A stretch of DNA of 64,000 nucleotides from Anabaena azotica FACHB-119 (GCF_014697625.1 NZ_JACJSG010000002.1:186001-250000), one strand, 5' to 3'. Shown: positions 8,443 through 18,700, counted from the first letter of the stretch. Numbers and translations: made by a program. Notes: generated from the sequence alone by a model not told the origin.

Positions 8443-9351
8443 ATGGCTAATAGACCAGCATCTGACAGTTATCAGACTCCTGATATAGATAGAGATGGAT
8501 CTTATAATGGTGGTAAATTAAGAAAAAATACTCAAGCTACAGATATTATCCAGTCTAAATCCAGAGATTTATTAAATAAATTTGTCTCATCTGTACAGAT
8601 ATTAGTTGATGATATTACAGCCTTAGAAGTTAATACTATGGTTGTCTCTAATATCACAGGTAATAAATTTAATGCTTGGGAGGCATATCAGGAAATTTAT
8701 TCTATAAATGATAAGGACTATTTTGATGTAAAAAAAATTCCTAACGATAGTCCATTACGTGAGCGTTATATAGAGTTATTTTCTCAGTTAGAAAGAGAGT
8801 ATTTCTATATAATTATTGAGGATGAACAATTGAATAATAGAAAAGTAGAACAATATCATCAGCGCTTGCAATTATTAAAGGAAATCAAAAAAGGTAATAT
8901 AGTTGAATCTGACCCTCAATATATAGAATTAGCTCGTCCTATATTACCTGCACCTACGCCTGTTTTGGATAGGGAAAATTTAAATAATCAAAATCAAAGC
9001 CAACAAGACTGGGAACAAAATCGTCAAGAAATCCAGTATCTTTTGAGTAATGATAAATTTGTGCGATCGCTACGCAAAATTGCTGAACTAAAAGCTGCGC
9101 TTGATGGTGGAGATGTGACAAGCACTAGAACAGATACTATTTATGCTCAAACTGTAATGCAGTTGGATGGGGATATTATTACTAGATATCACAAAGACTT
9201 ATTTAGCTTACCAGAAGAAGCAAAAAAGTTAATCCTGCAAGTCCACAATGAAGGAGTCGTTGCTGGTGAAAAGCAATGGCATGGAGTGCTAGATTTTATG
9301 ATTAATTTGGTAAGAGATTTGGCGAACTTATCTAAAAATGGACAACGATAA
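8443..9351 (+). CDS. Hypothetical protein, second gene of the unknown operon
   Basis: An unrecognised 302-residue soluble protein. Start ATG at 8443 has AGAGG eight to twelve bases upstream. A polar N-terminus (residues 1-30) precedes helices containing FVSSVQILVDDITALEVNT (about 46-64). A middle helical region follows with LRERYIELFSQLEREYFYIII, then a Pro-rich hinge (ARPILPAPTPVLD, about 164-176) and an Asn/Gln-rich linker. The C-terminal helical domain contains FVRSLRKIAELKAALDGGDV and SLPEEAKKLILQVHNEGV. No catalytic motif is evident. Its last 14 bases overlap the start of the next gene, which suggests translational coupling and a joint role, probably as the cytoplasmic partner of the membrane protein that follows. 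Confidence 0.78.
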   Translation: MANRPASDSYQTPDIDRDGSYNGGKLRKNTQATDIIQSKSRDLLNKFVSSVQILVDDITALEVNTMVVSNITGNKFNAWEAYQEIYSINDKDYFDVKKIPNDSPLRERYIELFSQLEREYFYIIIEDEQLNNRKVEQYHQRLQLLKEIKKGNIVESDPQYIELARPILPAPTPVLDRENLNNQNQSQQDWEQNRQEIQYLLSNDKFVRSLRKIAELKAALDGGDVTSTRTDTIYAQTVMQLDGDIITRYHKDLFSLPEEAKKLILQVHNEGVVAGEKQWHGVLDFMINLVRDLANLSKNGQR

Positions 9352-10315
9352 CATTCAAACAAATAATTTTACTGATGTTGCAGTTGCTATTTCCTTGCCA
9401 ATTCCTCAAGGTGACATTTTGCAGCTTCAGGTTGAGCAAAGTCACTATACCTTTTACCTAAATCAGCAAATTGTAGAACAAATTCAGCAAGCAAAAATTA
9501 CGGGTATTTCTCTGGAAATTCCGCCAAAGCTTTTACTGTCTCTATGGTACTATGCCTGTTTTAATTCTAGTTTTGTGCCAGTAAGTAAGGGGCAAGACAA
9601 TAATAATAAGTCTCTAACTAAGTCTTACACTTTTTTTGTAGTAAATATCCTCAAGGCTTTTTGGCATAAATTTTTACAAAAGAACATAACTTTAGCCGCA
9701 GGTTTTACTTTCACATCTTGCTATCAAAGAGAGGAATTGTCTGTTGCTGATCCTCTTCAAGAAGACTGTATTTTGCAAAGCGTTGTTTTATTTCATGGTG
9801 ATATATTGCATAAGATTAAGCGGGATTTTTTGCAATATAATTTAGATTCCCAAAAGATTATCTCGGCTCACTATTGGCTCACTGAACAAATTTTGGCTGG
9901 TTTAAGGAGTAGTTTAAATCTGCTAGTTTGGGAGTTATCTTCGCTAGTTACTAGTGTCTTTTTAACATGGAATATTTTTGACTTAAATATCCCCTATCTA
10001 AGAAGAAATATTATCACATTTATCTTAGTATTGCTATTTTTAACTATATCAATTGCCTCTAGTCGTTCTTTATTTGCTAATCGATTACGGGAAGATAAGA
10101 GTATTAATAATCAATATTGGCATCGGCTATCATGGTGGATAAGTACTATTCTACCTACAATCTCTTTGATTATTTTTAATATTGGCAGAGAGAAAATTTA
10201 TATTAGTACTGTGTTATTGTCATTAATTACGCCGCTTATGCCTATCGTAGCCAAACTCAGTTTAAATTTTATTTTGCCACGGCTGGGTCGGTTTGTGGTG
10301 CGGCGCTTAATATAG
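9338..10315 (+). CDS. Four-helix membrane protein, third gene of the unknown operon
   Basis: An unrecognised 325-residue protein. Residues 1-185 look soluble, with a beta-rich start (DVAVAISLPIPQGDILQLQVE, YTFYLNQQ). Hydrophobic segments follow at about 193-212, 224-242, 264-281 and 287-305, and a basic C-terminus (LPRLGRFVVRRLI) probably faces the cytoplasm. It overlaps the preceding gene by 14 bp. Its stop codon TAG lies inside the TATAGCAG end of a repeat element that begins at 10311, so the original C-terminus may have been slightly different. It is the likely membrane anchor of the three-protein set. No known family is recognised. Confidence 0.78.
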   Translation: MDNDNIQTNNFTDVAVAISLPIPQGDILQLQVEQSHYTFYLNQQIVEQIQQAKITGISLEIPPKLLLSLWYYACFNSSFVPVSKGQDNNNKSLTKSYTFFVVNILKAFWHKFLQKNITLAAGFTFTSCYQREELSVADPLQEDCILQSVVLFHGDILHKIKRDFLQYNLDSQKIISAHYWLTEQILAGLRSSLNLLVWELSSLVTSVFLTWNIFDLNIPYLRRNIITFILVLLFLTISIASSRSLFANRLREDKSINNQYWHRLSWWISTILPTISLIIFNIGREKIYISTVLLSLITPLMPIVAKLSLNFILPRLGRFVVRRLI

Positions 10316-10400
10316 CAGGGGACAGGTGATAGGTGACTCTTGACAGGGCTGCAAGCCTTTGAAATTAAAAGTTACGTCTAATGTGATTAACAATTCAAAA
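10311..10400 (-). repeat. End of a TATAGCAG-type repeat element
   Basis: Starts TATAGCAGGGGACAGG and continues through GACTCTTGACAGGGCTG and AAGCCTTTGAAATTAAA. This is the reverse complement of the right part of the copy at 52125-52352. The far end is not clear; the right border given is approximate. Confidence 0.6.
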
Positions 10401-10557
10401 TTCGCGCATTCAAAATTCGCGCATTAAAGACATTTTGCCTACGGCACGCTACGCGAACAGTTGGGGATTTAAACCCCAACTGAAAATTTGCTACGTACAG
10501 ACGTAGGGGTCTTTAACCATCGGAATTACGATAAAAATCTTGTAATTGGCTAGACAT

Positions 10558-10625
10558 TTGTAGGGACGGGTTAATCAAATATCATCAACAATTAACGATG
10601 ATCCCGGTGAACCCGCCCCTACCGA
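10558..10625. repeat. Imperfect inverted repeat (GTAGGGACGGGTT element)
   Basis: TGTAGGGACGGGTT at about 10559 is mirrored by AACCCGCCCCTACC at about 10609-10622, spacer about 36 nt. It is a hairpin-forming element in the 403-bp gap after the unknown operon. The remainder of the gap (10400-10557, 10626-10718) holds fragments such as GGGGATTTAAACCCC, but no gene. Confidence 0.55.
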
Positions 10626-10718
10626 GTCTCATGAGCTACCGGCTTAGGCTATTGTTTGGATAATAAAGGTTTTTCTAATTCACATCAGGCGTTAATTGTG
10701 AATTGATATCAGTACTTT

Positions 10719-11936
10719 TCATCGTTTTAATAAATGCCAGCATTGTTGTGCGATCGCCCAATCTTCCTGAGTATGAATTACCAGCACCCGTACTGTAGAA
10801 TCAGCAGTGGCGATATCTACATCCACTGGTTTATCTTGATTCTTCTGGGGGTCAAGTTTTAATCCCAAAAATCCGAAAGCTTCACAAGCAGCTTGACGAA
10901 TACCTGCGGACTTTTCCCCAGCGCCGGCGGTAAACACTAACACATCCAAGCCTTGCAAACTCGCTAGCATGGAACCAATACCAGAACGCAGGCGGTGGAC
11001 ATAGATATCCCAGGCTAGTTGGGCGCGATAGTTACCTTGGGCGATCGCATCTATCACTTGGGGTAAGTCGCTGGATATGCCAGAAATTCCCCGCAAGCCG
11101 GATGCTTTATTTAAAACATAGTCTAATCTTTCGGCGGAATATTCAGATTGTCGCATTAAATGTATGATAATTCCCGGATCAATGGAACCGGAGCGGCTTC
11201 CCATCATTAACCCATCTAGGGGTGTGAAACCCATTGTGGTATCAATGCTGCGACCATTTTTAATGGCGGCTAAGGAACAGCCATTGCCAAGATGACAGGT
11301 AATTATCCGCAGAGATGCCAAATCTCTACCCAGAATTTGGGCTGCACGGGCAGAACAGTATTGATGGCTGATACCATGAAATCCGTAACGACGAATACCC
11401 TGTTCTACCCATTCATAGGGGCCGGGATAGATGGCGGCTGCGTCGGGTAAGGTGGCGTGGAAGCCAGTATCAAATACTGCAACTTGGGGGACATCACCTA
11501 AGCTTTTTTCGATCGCTTCTATACCTTCCAAGGCGGCGGGGTTATGGGCTGGGGCGAGGTGGGATAATTTGGCGATCGCCTGTTTCGCTTCCTCGTCGAT
11601 AATCACACTATTACGATAATTTTGCCCACCATGTACCACCCGATGTCCCACCACATCGATTTCTGATAATTGTCCGATAACTTTAGTCGCGCCACGGCTG
11701 AGAGTATACAGCATATAGGTGACGTGTGCTTGACGAGAGTCACCATAAATCGATTCATGCAGCGTTGCACCCTTGGCTGTTTTTACTGCAATTTCCGCCA
11801 CACCCCTATCTTGAGTCCAGTTAACCTTTCCTTCCCAAAGCGGTTGCGGTGCTTCGCTTAAAAGCGCGTCATCGGGAATTTCATACAAACAACTTTTTTG
11901 ACTGCTAGAACCAGCATTTAATATTAGTACTTTCAT
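10719..11936 (-). CDS. ackA: Acetate kinase
   Basis: A 405-residue ASKHA-fold kinase that interconverts acetyl phosphate plus ADP with acetate plus ATP. Seen: the N-terminal phosphate motif LILNAGSSSQKS (4-15), VVHGGQNY around the substrate arginine region, FDTGFHATLP, RRYGFHGISHQY, ITCHLGNGCSLAAI (phosphate 2), DTTMGFTPLDGLMMGSRSGSIDPG and VFTAGAGEKSAGIR near the C-terminus. Length is normal. The ATG at 11936 is used. No phosphotransacetylase gene is adjacent in this window, so the two steps are encoded apart. It is transcribed divergently from the small secreted Arg/Tyr protein gene at 12036, with 99 bp between the starts. Confidence 0.97.
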   Translation of the reverse strand: MKVLILNAGSSSQKSCLYEIPDDALLSEAPQPLWEGKVNWTQDRGVAEIAVKTAKGATLHESIYGDSRQAHVTYMLYTLSRGATKVIGQLSEIDVVGHRVVHGGQNYRNSVIIDEEAKQAIAKLSHLAPAHNPAALEGIEAIEKSLGDVPQVAVFDTGFHATLPDAAAIYPGPYEWVEQGIRRYGFHGISHQYCSARAAQILGRDLASLRIITCHLGNGCSLAAIKNGRSIDTTMGFTPLDGLMMGSRSGSIDPGIIIHLMRQSEYSAERLDYVLNKASGLRGISGISSDLPQVIDAIAQGNYRAQLAWDIYVHRLRSGIGSMLASLQGLDVLVFTAGAGEKSAGIRQAACEAFGFLGLKLDPQKNQDKPVDVDIATADSTVRVLVIHTQEDWAIAQQCWHLLKR

Positions 11937-12035
11937 TACTTTTACGTGATTTAGGTTTGTGAGTTTTGAGCTATATAAATCCTTAATTCTAGTATTAAAT
12001 AAATCTATTAGTTATATTTTAGGACAAGCAAAGAC

Positions 12036-12401
12036 GTGAACCGTTTTCAGAAGCTATCCTCAATCGTGTTTTTGTTATTAGCTTTCATCTATCCACCTAC
12101 ATTGGTTGAAGCTAAAGAAAGCACTCAAAATAATGTTCTCAAAGAACAGAGTGTGGAAGCAGAAACAAATTTGGTCGGAGGTGAAAGCAGACCACTGCTG
12201 CTAGCGCACCATCGCCATAGACGGCACTACTATGGACGGCGACGTTATAGACGGCATTATTATAGACGGCGCTATCATAACGGACATTACTACAGACATT
12301 ACTACCGTCGAGGACGTTATCACGGCTACTATCGTCATGGTGGATGGGAACTTGTCCGCGATCGCCACGGCAGACACATATACGATTGGCGGCGTTATTA
12401 A
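12036..12401 (+). CDS. Small secreted His/Arg/Tyr-rich protein (paralogue 1)
   Basis: A 121-residue protein beginning with GTG. The N-terminus is a clear Sec signal peptide (NRFQKLSSIVFLLLAFIYP, cleavage probably after LVEA, about residue 26). A polar spacer up to LLLAHHRHRR leads to a C-terminal half made of HYYGRRRYRRHYYRRRY-type sequence, with over half of its residues His, Arg or Tyr. The tail ends GWELVRDRHGRHIYDWRRY, resembling the ends of other small exported cyanobacterial proteins. It shares its signal peptide and spacer pattern (KLSSI/KLTSI, FxYPP, EA, SVE, ILLA) with the gene at 12703, so the two arose by duplication. Role unknown; it might bind polyanions in the cell envelope (inference). 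Confidence 0.8.
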   Translation: MNRFQKLSSIVFLLLAFIYPPTLVEAKESTQNNVLKEQSVEAETNLVGGESRPLLLAHHRHRRHYYGRRRYRRHYYRRRYHNGHYYRHYYRRGRYHGYYRHGGWELVRDRHGRHIYDWRRY

Positions 12402-12702
12402 TAATGATTAACGCTAAAATCGACCTGTGCAGATAAATTGAAAACTACAAATCGGTGTTGGGTGGTAATATTGCAAACTGCTATTTACCACCCAGATCAT
12501 AATAATATAAATCGGCTGGATTTTTTAGAAGTTATTATTTTTAGCTGAGAAGTTTTCATAGTTGATGGTTACTTAAATTTGTTGCTATCTCTTTTTTATG
12601 ACTTTTTAACTATTAAAAATATCATTCTATGGATAGAGATATTTATCATCAAGAAAACTTTATGTTTTTTATGGTGATTGATTTTTACTAAAATTTAAAA
12701 AA
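12402..12702. other. Intergenic region with a hairpin
   Basis: A GGGTGGTAA / TTTACCACCC hairpin (about 12460-12493, 15-nt loop) lies 60 nt after the first Arg/Tyr gene and may end its transcript, although no T-run follows. The remaining DNA up to 12702 is very AT-rich, with no gene seen. Confidence 0.45.
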
Positions 12703-13029
12703 ATGAAAAGTTTTGCCAAACTAACTTCGATTGCATTATTGCTTTGTAGCTTTGTTTATCCGCCTTTTCTCGCTGAAGCAAAAGCTAGTATCAACGCTGA
12801 TGGTGTTGATCAAAAAAGCGTTGAAGTAGAGGCAAACCTAATTAATAATCAAACTGAAGGTATTTTACTTGCTCAACGTCCATATGTCCGCAGAAGATAC
12901 CGTCGCCCATATGTCCGCAGGAGATACCGTCGCCCCTATGTACGTAGAAGATATATTCGTCGCCCCTATGTCCGCAGCCGATATATCCGTCGTCCCTATG
13001 TCCGTAGACGATATGTCCGCTACAACTAG
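12703..13029 (+). CDS. Small secreted Arg/Tyr/Pro-repeat protein (paralogue 2)
   Basis: A 108-residue protein with a Sec signal peptide (MKSFAKLTSIALLLCSFVYPPFLAEA, shown in its parts KLTSIALLLCSFVYPP and LAEA) and a short polar spacer. The C-terminal half is a near-regular repeat of RRPYVRRRYR and RRPYVRSRYI units (about residues 62-108), encoded by a matching DNA tandem repeat of about 30 nt at 12886-13020. It is the tandem paralogue of the gene at 12036, but its tail is Pro/Tyr/Arg rather than His/Tyr/Arg. The tail is extremely basic and likely extended. Immediately downstream lie STRR repeats. Function unknown. Confidence 0.8.
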   Translation: MKSFAKLTSIALLLCSFVYPPFLAEAKASINADGVDQKSVEVEANLINNQTEGILLAQRPYVRRRYRRPYVRRRYRRPYVRRRYIRRPYVRSRYIRRPYVRRRYVRYN

Positions 13030-13059
13030 AGGCTAGGGGCTAGGGATAGGGAGGTTCAA

Positions 13060-13102
13060 GATTTTTCAACCTATCACCTGTCCCCTGTCCCCTGTCCCCT
13101 AA
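13060..13102. repeat. CCCCTGT short tandem repeats
   Basis: CACCTGT followed by three CCCCTGT units, between the convergent paralogue 2 gene and tal. STRR type. Confidence 0.8.
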
Positions 13103-13108
13103 AATATG

Positions 13109-14107
13109 TTAATGACTGGCTACGACTTCCAAACGAGCTAGTCTTTCTGCTAAAAGTGTTTCTAACTCTTCCAACGCTTTGGTAAAGCCTTTGATACCTT
13201 CGTCTAATTTGTCATTAGCCATGCGATCGCTAGCGTGCATTTTGTCAAAGGTGGCTTTGTCGATGGAAATCTTTTCCATGTCGGATGTAGCAGCCTTGGC
13301 GGGGTCAAGTTTGCGGGGTAGTTCACCGATGGTTGCTTGCAACTCACCTAACAAGCCTGGAGAAATTGTCAACAAATCGCTACCAGCTAATTCAGTTATT
13401 TCCCCAATGTTACGGAAACTAGCTCCCATAACTTCGGTTTTGTAACCAAACTTCTTGTAGTAGTTGTAGATTTTGGTAACGGATAATACACCAGGGTCTT
13501 CGGCGGAGGGGTAGCTATCGCGTCCAGTTTCTTTCTTGTACCAGTCCAGAATGCGACCGACGAAGGGAGAAATTAGGGTGATACCAGCTTCAGCACAAGC
13601 GATCGCCTGATGCAAACCAAACAGCAATGTCAAGTTACAATGAATACCTTCTTTCTCCAGAACTTCCGCAGCCTTGATACCTTCCCAAGTAGAAGCAATT
13701 TTAATCAAAACACGTTCAGGGCCGATACCAGCCGCTTTATATTGTGCAATCAATTCCCGTGCTTTGGTAATAGTAGCTTCAGTATCGTAAGATAACCGCG
13801 CATCCACTTCTGTAGAAACGCGACCAGGAATAATTTGTAAAATCTTCAAACCAAAGGATACCGCCAAACGGTCAAAAGCCAGGGAAACAATTTGACCTTT
13901 GCTAGCACCTACGCCCGCGTCTTTTTTCGCTTGCAATAAGGTTTGATCCACAATTTCCTGATATTCAGGCATTTTAGCAGCTGCCGTAATCAGTGAGGGA
14001 TTGGTGGTTGCGTCACGGGGTTTAAACTTTTCAATTGCTTGAATATCACCTGTATCAGCAACTACAACAGTCATTTCTCGCAATTGTTCTAGTAAATTTT
14101 TAGTCAT
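13109..14107 (-). CDS. tal: Transaldolase
   Basis: A 332-residue TIM-barrel enzyme of the pentose phosphate pathway, moving a dihydroxyacetone unit between sedoheptulose-7-P/glyceraldehyde-3-P and erythrose-4-P/fructose-6-P. Seen: [22 protein letters not shown] near the N-terminus (D and TTNPSL motif in pieces), [12 protein letters not shown], the Schiff-base lysine in [31 protein letters not shown], and [11 protein letters not shown]. An in-frame ATG four codons earlier (14119) exists, but GGAG lies seven bases before the ATG at 14107, so that start is preferred. It sits with pyk and gap on the same strand, but gaps of 270 and 100 bp with repeats suggest separate transcripts. Confidence 0.96.
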   Translation of the reverse strand: MTKNLLEQLREMTVVVADTGDIQAIEKFKPRDATTNPSLITAAAKMPEYQEIVDQTLLQAKKDAGVGASKGQIVSLAFDRLAVSFGLKILQIIPGRVSTEVDARLSYDTEATITKARELIAQYKAAGIGPERVLIKIASTWEGIKAAEVLEKEGIHCNLTLLFGLHQAIACAEAGITLISPFVGRILDWYKKETGRDSYPSAEDPGVLSVTKIYNYYKKFGYKTEVMGASFRNIGEITELAGSDLLTISPGLLGELQATIGELPRKLDPAKAATSDMEKISIDKATFDKMHASDRMANDKLDEGIKGFTKALEELETLLAERLARLEVVASH

Positions 14108-14136
14108 AAAATGCTCCATGAGTTGAATTTGTTAAG

Positions 14137-14290
14137 ACTTACGCATATGGGGAGGGGTGGGAGGTAGGGGTGTAAACAAAGGATTAATCTCAAAAGAAAA
14201 ATACTCATCTCTATCAGTTCCCCTTAATCACCCCTACACCCCCATACCCCTACACCCTTATACCCCCATACCCTCTTCACACCCGTTTTC
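14137..14290. repeat. CCCCTACACC/CCCATACC tandem repeats
   Basis: In the 271-bp gap between pyk and tal: GGGGAGGGGTGGGAGG near 14150 and C-rich units CCCCTACACC, CCCATACCCC, ACCCTTATACC at 14219-14280. STRR-like. A similar array occurs at 28100-28138. Confidence 0.7.
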
Positions 14291-14378
14291 TTTCCTGAAA
14301 ATTCTGATTTCGGCAATTATTCTTAACCATTGCTCAGTTCGGTTAAGTACCAAAAGTCTCAGACTTATTCTAGAGAGA

Positions 14379-15809
14379 TTAGGCGGCGATGGGTTGTCCG
14401 ATAGAATGCACTTTGATTAAACTAGTTGTGCCTGATTTACCAATTGGCACGCCAGAAGTAATCACTACCTTGTCATGTTCATGCAGTAAACCTGTTCTGA
14501 CAGCGTTGTTGACAACATTGATCATCATCTCTTCCGCATTATGGACTGGGGGAATAAGTAAAGGTTCCACACCCCAAGAAAGGGCTAGCTGACGGTAGGC
14601 GGTTTCATCAGGAGTGAAGGCAAAAATTGGTGTACTGGGACGATATTTAGAAACCATTCTGGCTGTGCTTCCTGATGTGGTGTTGCAAAGAATCGCCTTC
14701 GCCCCCGTTTCATAAGCGATACGACAGACAGCTTCAGCTACAGATTCGGTGACACTCAAACCGCCAGCTTCATGTGTCCAGCAATGCTTACTACCTTCTT
14801 GCAAAGACTTTTCTGTAGTCACAGCGATATCGTGCATAATCTGGACGGCGGCGACGGGATACTCGCCTACAGCCGTTTCCCCAGATAGCATCACCGCATC
14901 TGTACCATCGAGGATAGAGTTAGCCACGTCGGTAGCTTCCGCGCGGGTGGGGTCGGGGGCGCTAATCATCGACTCTAGCATCTGGGTGGCGGTAATTACT
15001 GGCTTACCGGCTTGGTTGCAACGGCGAATGATGTCCTTTTGAATCAGGGGGACTTGGTGGATAGGCATTTCTACCCCTAAATCACCACGGGCAATCATAA
15101 TCGCGTCGGCAACGGCAATGATAGAATCAATTTGCTCAACTGCCTCTGGACGTTCAATTTTGGCAATCACCCGTATGGTTTTACCAGCCGCTTCAATCAT
15201 ACGTTGGGCTGGTTCCAGGTCATGAGGCGATCGCACAAACGACACCGCCACCCAATCGACATCCAACTCAATCCCGAAACGCAAGTCCTGCAAGTCTTTT
15301 TCAGTGATGGAACTGACAGGTAAACGAGTGGCGGGTAAATTCACCCCTTTGCGAGTAGAAATCACACCACCGATTTTCGCCACAGCCCGAATGCGATCGG
15401 CATCGCGATCGGTGACAATCAACTTGACACGACCATCATTAATTAAAATCGGTTCCCCAGGGCGTACCATTGCAAACAAAGTCGGCAATGGTAAAGGCAA
15501 TTCATCCAGACTACTACCCTTTTCCTGCAAGACAAATGTCACTTCCTTACCAGCCTCTACCATCAAACCTTCCGGCGGTAAAGTTCCCAAGCGGATTTTC
15601 GGCCCGCACAAGTCCTGCATAATAGCGATCGGCTTTTGTCTGTCAGCGCTAATTTGCCGTAAATACTGGGCAGTTTGGGCGTGAAAGTCATAAGCCCCGT
15701 GAGAAAAATTCAGCCGTGCTACATTCATCCCAGCTTTTGCCAACGCTTCCAACCGTTCTGGTGCAGATGTAGCCGGGCCTACAGTACAGATGATTTTAGT
15801 TCGACGCAT
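14379..15809 (-). CDS. pyk: Pyruvate kinase
   Basis: A 476-residue glycolytic enzyme converting phosphoenolpyruvate and ADP to pyruvate and ATP. Seen: RRTKIICTVGPA (2-13), GMNVARLNFSHG (27-38), PIAIMQDLCGPKIR, the signature region VIAKIERPEAVE, MIARGDLGVEMP, ITATQMLESM, ATDVANSILDGTDAVMLSGETA (in parts), and a C-terminal domain with CNTTSGSTARMVSKYRP and ITSGVPIGKSGTT. Both catalytic and C-terminal regulatory domains are complete; the optional extra C-terminal PEP-mobilising-type domain of some cyanobacterial enzymes is absent. The ATG at 15809 is used. It lies between gap and tal. Confidence 0.97.
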   Translation of the reverse strand: MRRTKIICTVGPATSAPERLEALAKAGMNVARLNFSHGAYDFHAQTAQYLRQISADRQKPIAIMQDLCGPKIRLGTLPPEGLMVEAGKEVTFVLQEKGSSLDELPLPLPTLFAMVRPGEPILINDGRVKLIVTDRDADRIRAVAKIGGVISTRKGVNLPATRLPVSSITEKDLQDLRFGIELDVDWVAVSFVRSPHDLEPAQRMIEAAGKTIRVIAKIERPEAVEQIDSIIAVADAIMIARGDLGVEMPIHQVPLIQKDIIRRCNQAGKPVITATQMLESMISAPDPTRAEATDVANSILDGTDAVMLSGETAVGEYPVAAVQIMHDIAVTTEKSLQEGSKHCWTHEAGGLSVTESVAEAVCRIAYETGAKAILCNTTSGSTARMVSKYRPSTPIFAFTPDETAYRQLALSWGVEPLLIPPVHNAEEMMINVVNNAVRTGLLHEHDKVVITSGVPIGKSGTTSLIKVHSIGQPIAA

Positions 15810-15837
15810 AGGTATTTGGGATACGGGGACTGGGGAA

Positions 15838-15905
15838 ACAGTGAACAGTGAACAGTTATCAGGTTATGTTCACTGATAACTGTTAACTGATAACTGATAA
15901 CTGAC
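15838..15905. repeat. AACAGTG/AACTGAT heptamer array
   Basis: Tandem 7-bp units (AACAGTG, then TAACTGT, TAACTGA, TAACTGA) fill the gap between gap and pyk. STRR type. Confidence 0.8.
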
Positions 15906-15907
15906 AC

Positions 15908-17415
<1,508 letters not shown>

Positions 17416-17946
17416 TTAAAGACTTGGTGTTTTACCTGTTTCTGCCTGTGTTTCTATTGGCTGAACTTCACTGTAACCCATTTCTCCAGCAATGGTACGG
17501 AACACAGACATTTGCTGTTCAAACTCTAATTCTTGAATTTGTGCTAACAGATCGTTAACTGCTTGGCTGCCTTCATAATCATCGGGCATTCCTACTATTT
17601 GATTTCCCATAGCTACAGCCCAAACATACCAAACTAATAACTGATTATTTTCTTTTAAAGCACCATAAGCACGAGAATATTCTGTATCTACACGGTTTAC
17701 AATGTCCCGCATAATATTCAATTGTTCATCATGTGATAACTGGAAAAAGTTACCTAATAAAAGTGGTGCTAATTCTGGTTCTGCGGCGGCGGGTGCTGCT
17801 GGAGTAATAGATTCACCCATTTCTTCATAAACAAAATAGAACCAAGCCAATTTAGCATCAGTATCTAATTTATTAAAGGCATCTACTACACTTTGAGTTG
17901 CATTGGTTTGAGCTTGAGCAATATTTTTATCGTAACTAGCAGTCAT
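17416..17946 (-). CDS. Helical carotenoid protein (OCP N-terminal domain homologue)
   Basis: A 176-residue all-helical protein homologous to the N-terminal carotenoid-binding domain of the orange carotenoid protein. Such HCPs bind a ketocarotenoid and act as singlet-oxygen quenchers or carotenoid carriers. Seen: two repeated four-helix halves, FNKLDTDAKLAWFYFVYEEMG (in parts DAKLAWFYFVYEEMG) and NNQLLVWYVWAVAMG, and the C-terminal LEFEQQMSVFRTIAGEMGY that matches the OCP domain end. By my alignment the OCP Trp41 position is Tyr37 here, while Tyr44 (Tyr40 here) is kept. RBS GAGGGG precedes the ATG at 17946. A second HCP and a CTDH lie 3 kb away. Clade not assigned. Confidence 0.93.
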   Translation of the reverse strand: MTASYDKNIAQAQTNATQSVVDAFNKLDTDAKLAWFYFVYEEMGESITPAAPAAAEPELAPLLLGNFFQLSHDEQLNIMRDIVNRVDTEYSRAYGALKENNQLLVWYVWAVAMGNQIVGMPDDYEGSQAVNDLLAQIQELEFEQQMSVFRTIAGEMGYSEVQPIETQAETGKTPSL

Positions 17947-18164
17947 ATTTTCCCCTCGATTAAACTTAAAGATGTTAGAATAAGGGTTATCAGATTTCAG
18001 TTGTTGTTAGCTACGTTCGTGAGAAAGAATAAATAAAATTAATGTTAGGTATTTATATCTATCTTTTAATAGAGGTCAGAATCTTTCTCAGGGGTACTGA
18101 ACAATAGCTAGTCACCTTGTTACAATCGCCGCAGCAATTAAAAAATTACTTTAAGGTGTTAGCT

Positions 18165-18539
18165 ATGACTGAAGAAATCAAACCAAATCCTAATCAAGCT
18201 CCTACCCATGATGCACAATTAGCTGCTGAAAATATAGCCAGTGGTGAAGAAAAAGCACCAAAGGTTGATTTTGATGCTGATTATGCGAATGCACAGCAAT
18301 TTAGTGTTAGTGAAATTGACCGCACAGGTGAAGGTGCGGCTGCGGCTGAAGCGGCTACTGCGTCTCAATTTGAACTTTCCCAACCTGAAGAAACAAGAAC
18401 CGAAGCGCCAGCAACAGGTGATCCTGATGACTATGTAGAATTAGCTAAAGAAGTTGGTGCTTCTAGAAATGAAGCCGTGACTGCAGTTAGCGATGATTTA
18501 GTTAAACAAGCTTTAGAAAAAGGTCAACCTAAAAAATAG
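18165..18539 (+). CDS. Acidic, probably disordered hypothetical protein
   Basis: An unrecognised 124-residue protein. The ATG at 18165 with TAAGGTG upstream is preferred over an in-frame TTG at 18117. Composition is rich in Glu, Ala and Pro (EKAPKVDFDADYANAQQFSVS, AAAAEAATASQFELSQPEE in parts), with no membrane segment and little predicted structure until the C-terminal helix YVELAKEVGASRNEAVTAVSD. It is divergently transcribed from the HCP gene at 17946, 218 bp apart, so they might share regulation. It is followed by three tandem hairpin elements. Function unknown. Confidence 0.7.
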   Translation: MTEEIKPNPNQAPTHDAQLAAENIASGEEKAPKVDFDADYANAQQFSVSEIDRTGEGAAAAEAATASQFELSQPEETRTEAPATGDPDDYVELAKEVGASRNEAVTAVSDDLVKQALEKGQPKK

Positions 18540-18563
18540 TTATTAGTCATTAGTAGATATGTA

Positions 18564-18700
18564 GTAGTGGCGTGTCTAGACTAAACTTGTGCAATAAAAA
18601 TAAATCTTGTGGTGTGGGCATCTTGCCCGCACCGGACGGGCAAGATGCCCATCCTACAAGAAAGGAATAATGCAACATTTTAGCCTAGACAGTCCAGTAG
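18564..18700. mobile_element. Inverted-repeat element, copy 1 of the GTAGTGGCGTG family
   Basis: Left arm GTAGTGGCGTGTCTAGACTA near 18564-18583 continues AACTTGTGCAATA. The right arm TAATGCAACATTTTAGCCTA and GACAGTCCAGTA (18668-18699) is its reverse complement, with a few mismatches. A second hairpin (GTGGGCATCTTGCCCG / CGGGCAAGATGCCCA, 18614-18653) lies inside. Confidence 0.75.
18609..18656. repeat. Inner hairpin GGGCATCTTGCCCG
   Basis: TGTGGGCATCTTGCCCG pairs with CGGGCAAGATGCCCATC across CACCGGA. The arms match over about 16 bp. It is nested within the larger inverted-repeat element at 18564-18700. Confidence 0.8.

Noticed and set aside
14157..14420. 87-codon plus-strand frame between pyk and tal
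   Set aside because: Built from CCCCTACACC repeats and overlaps the end of pyk.
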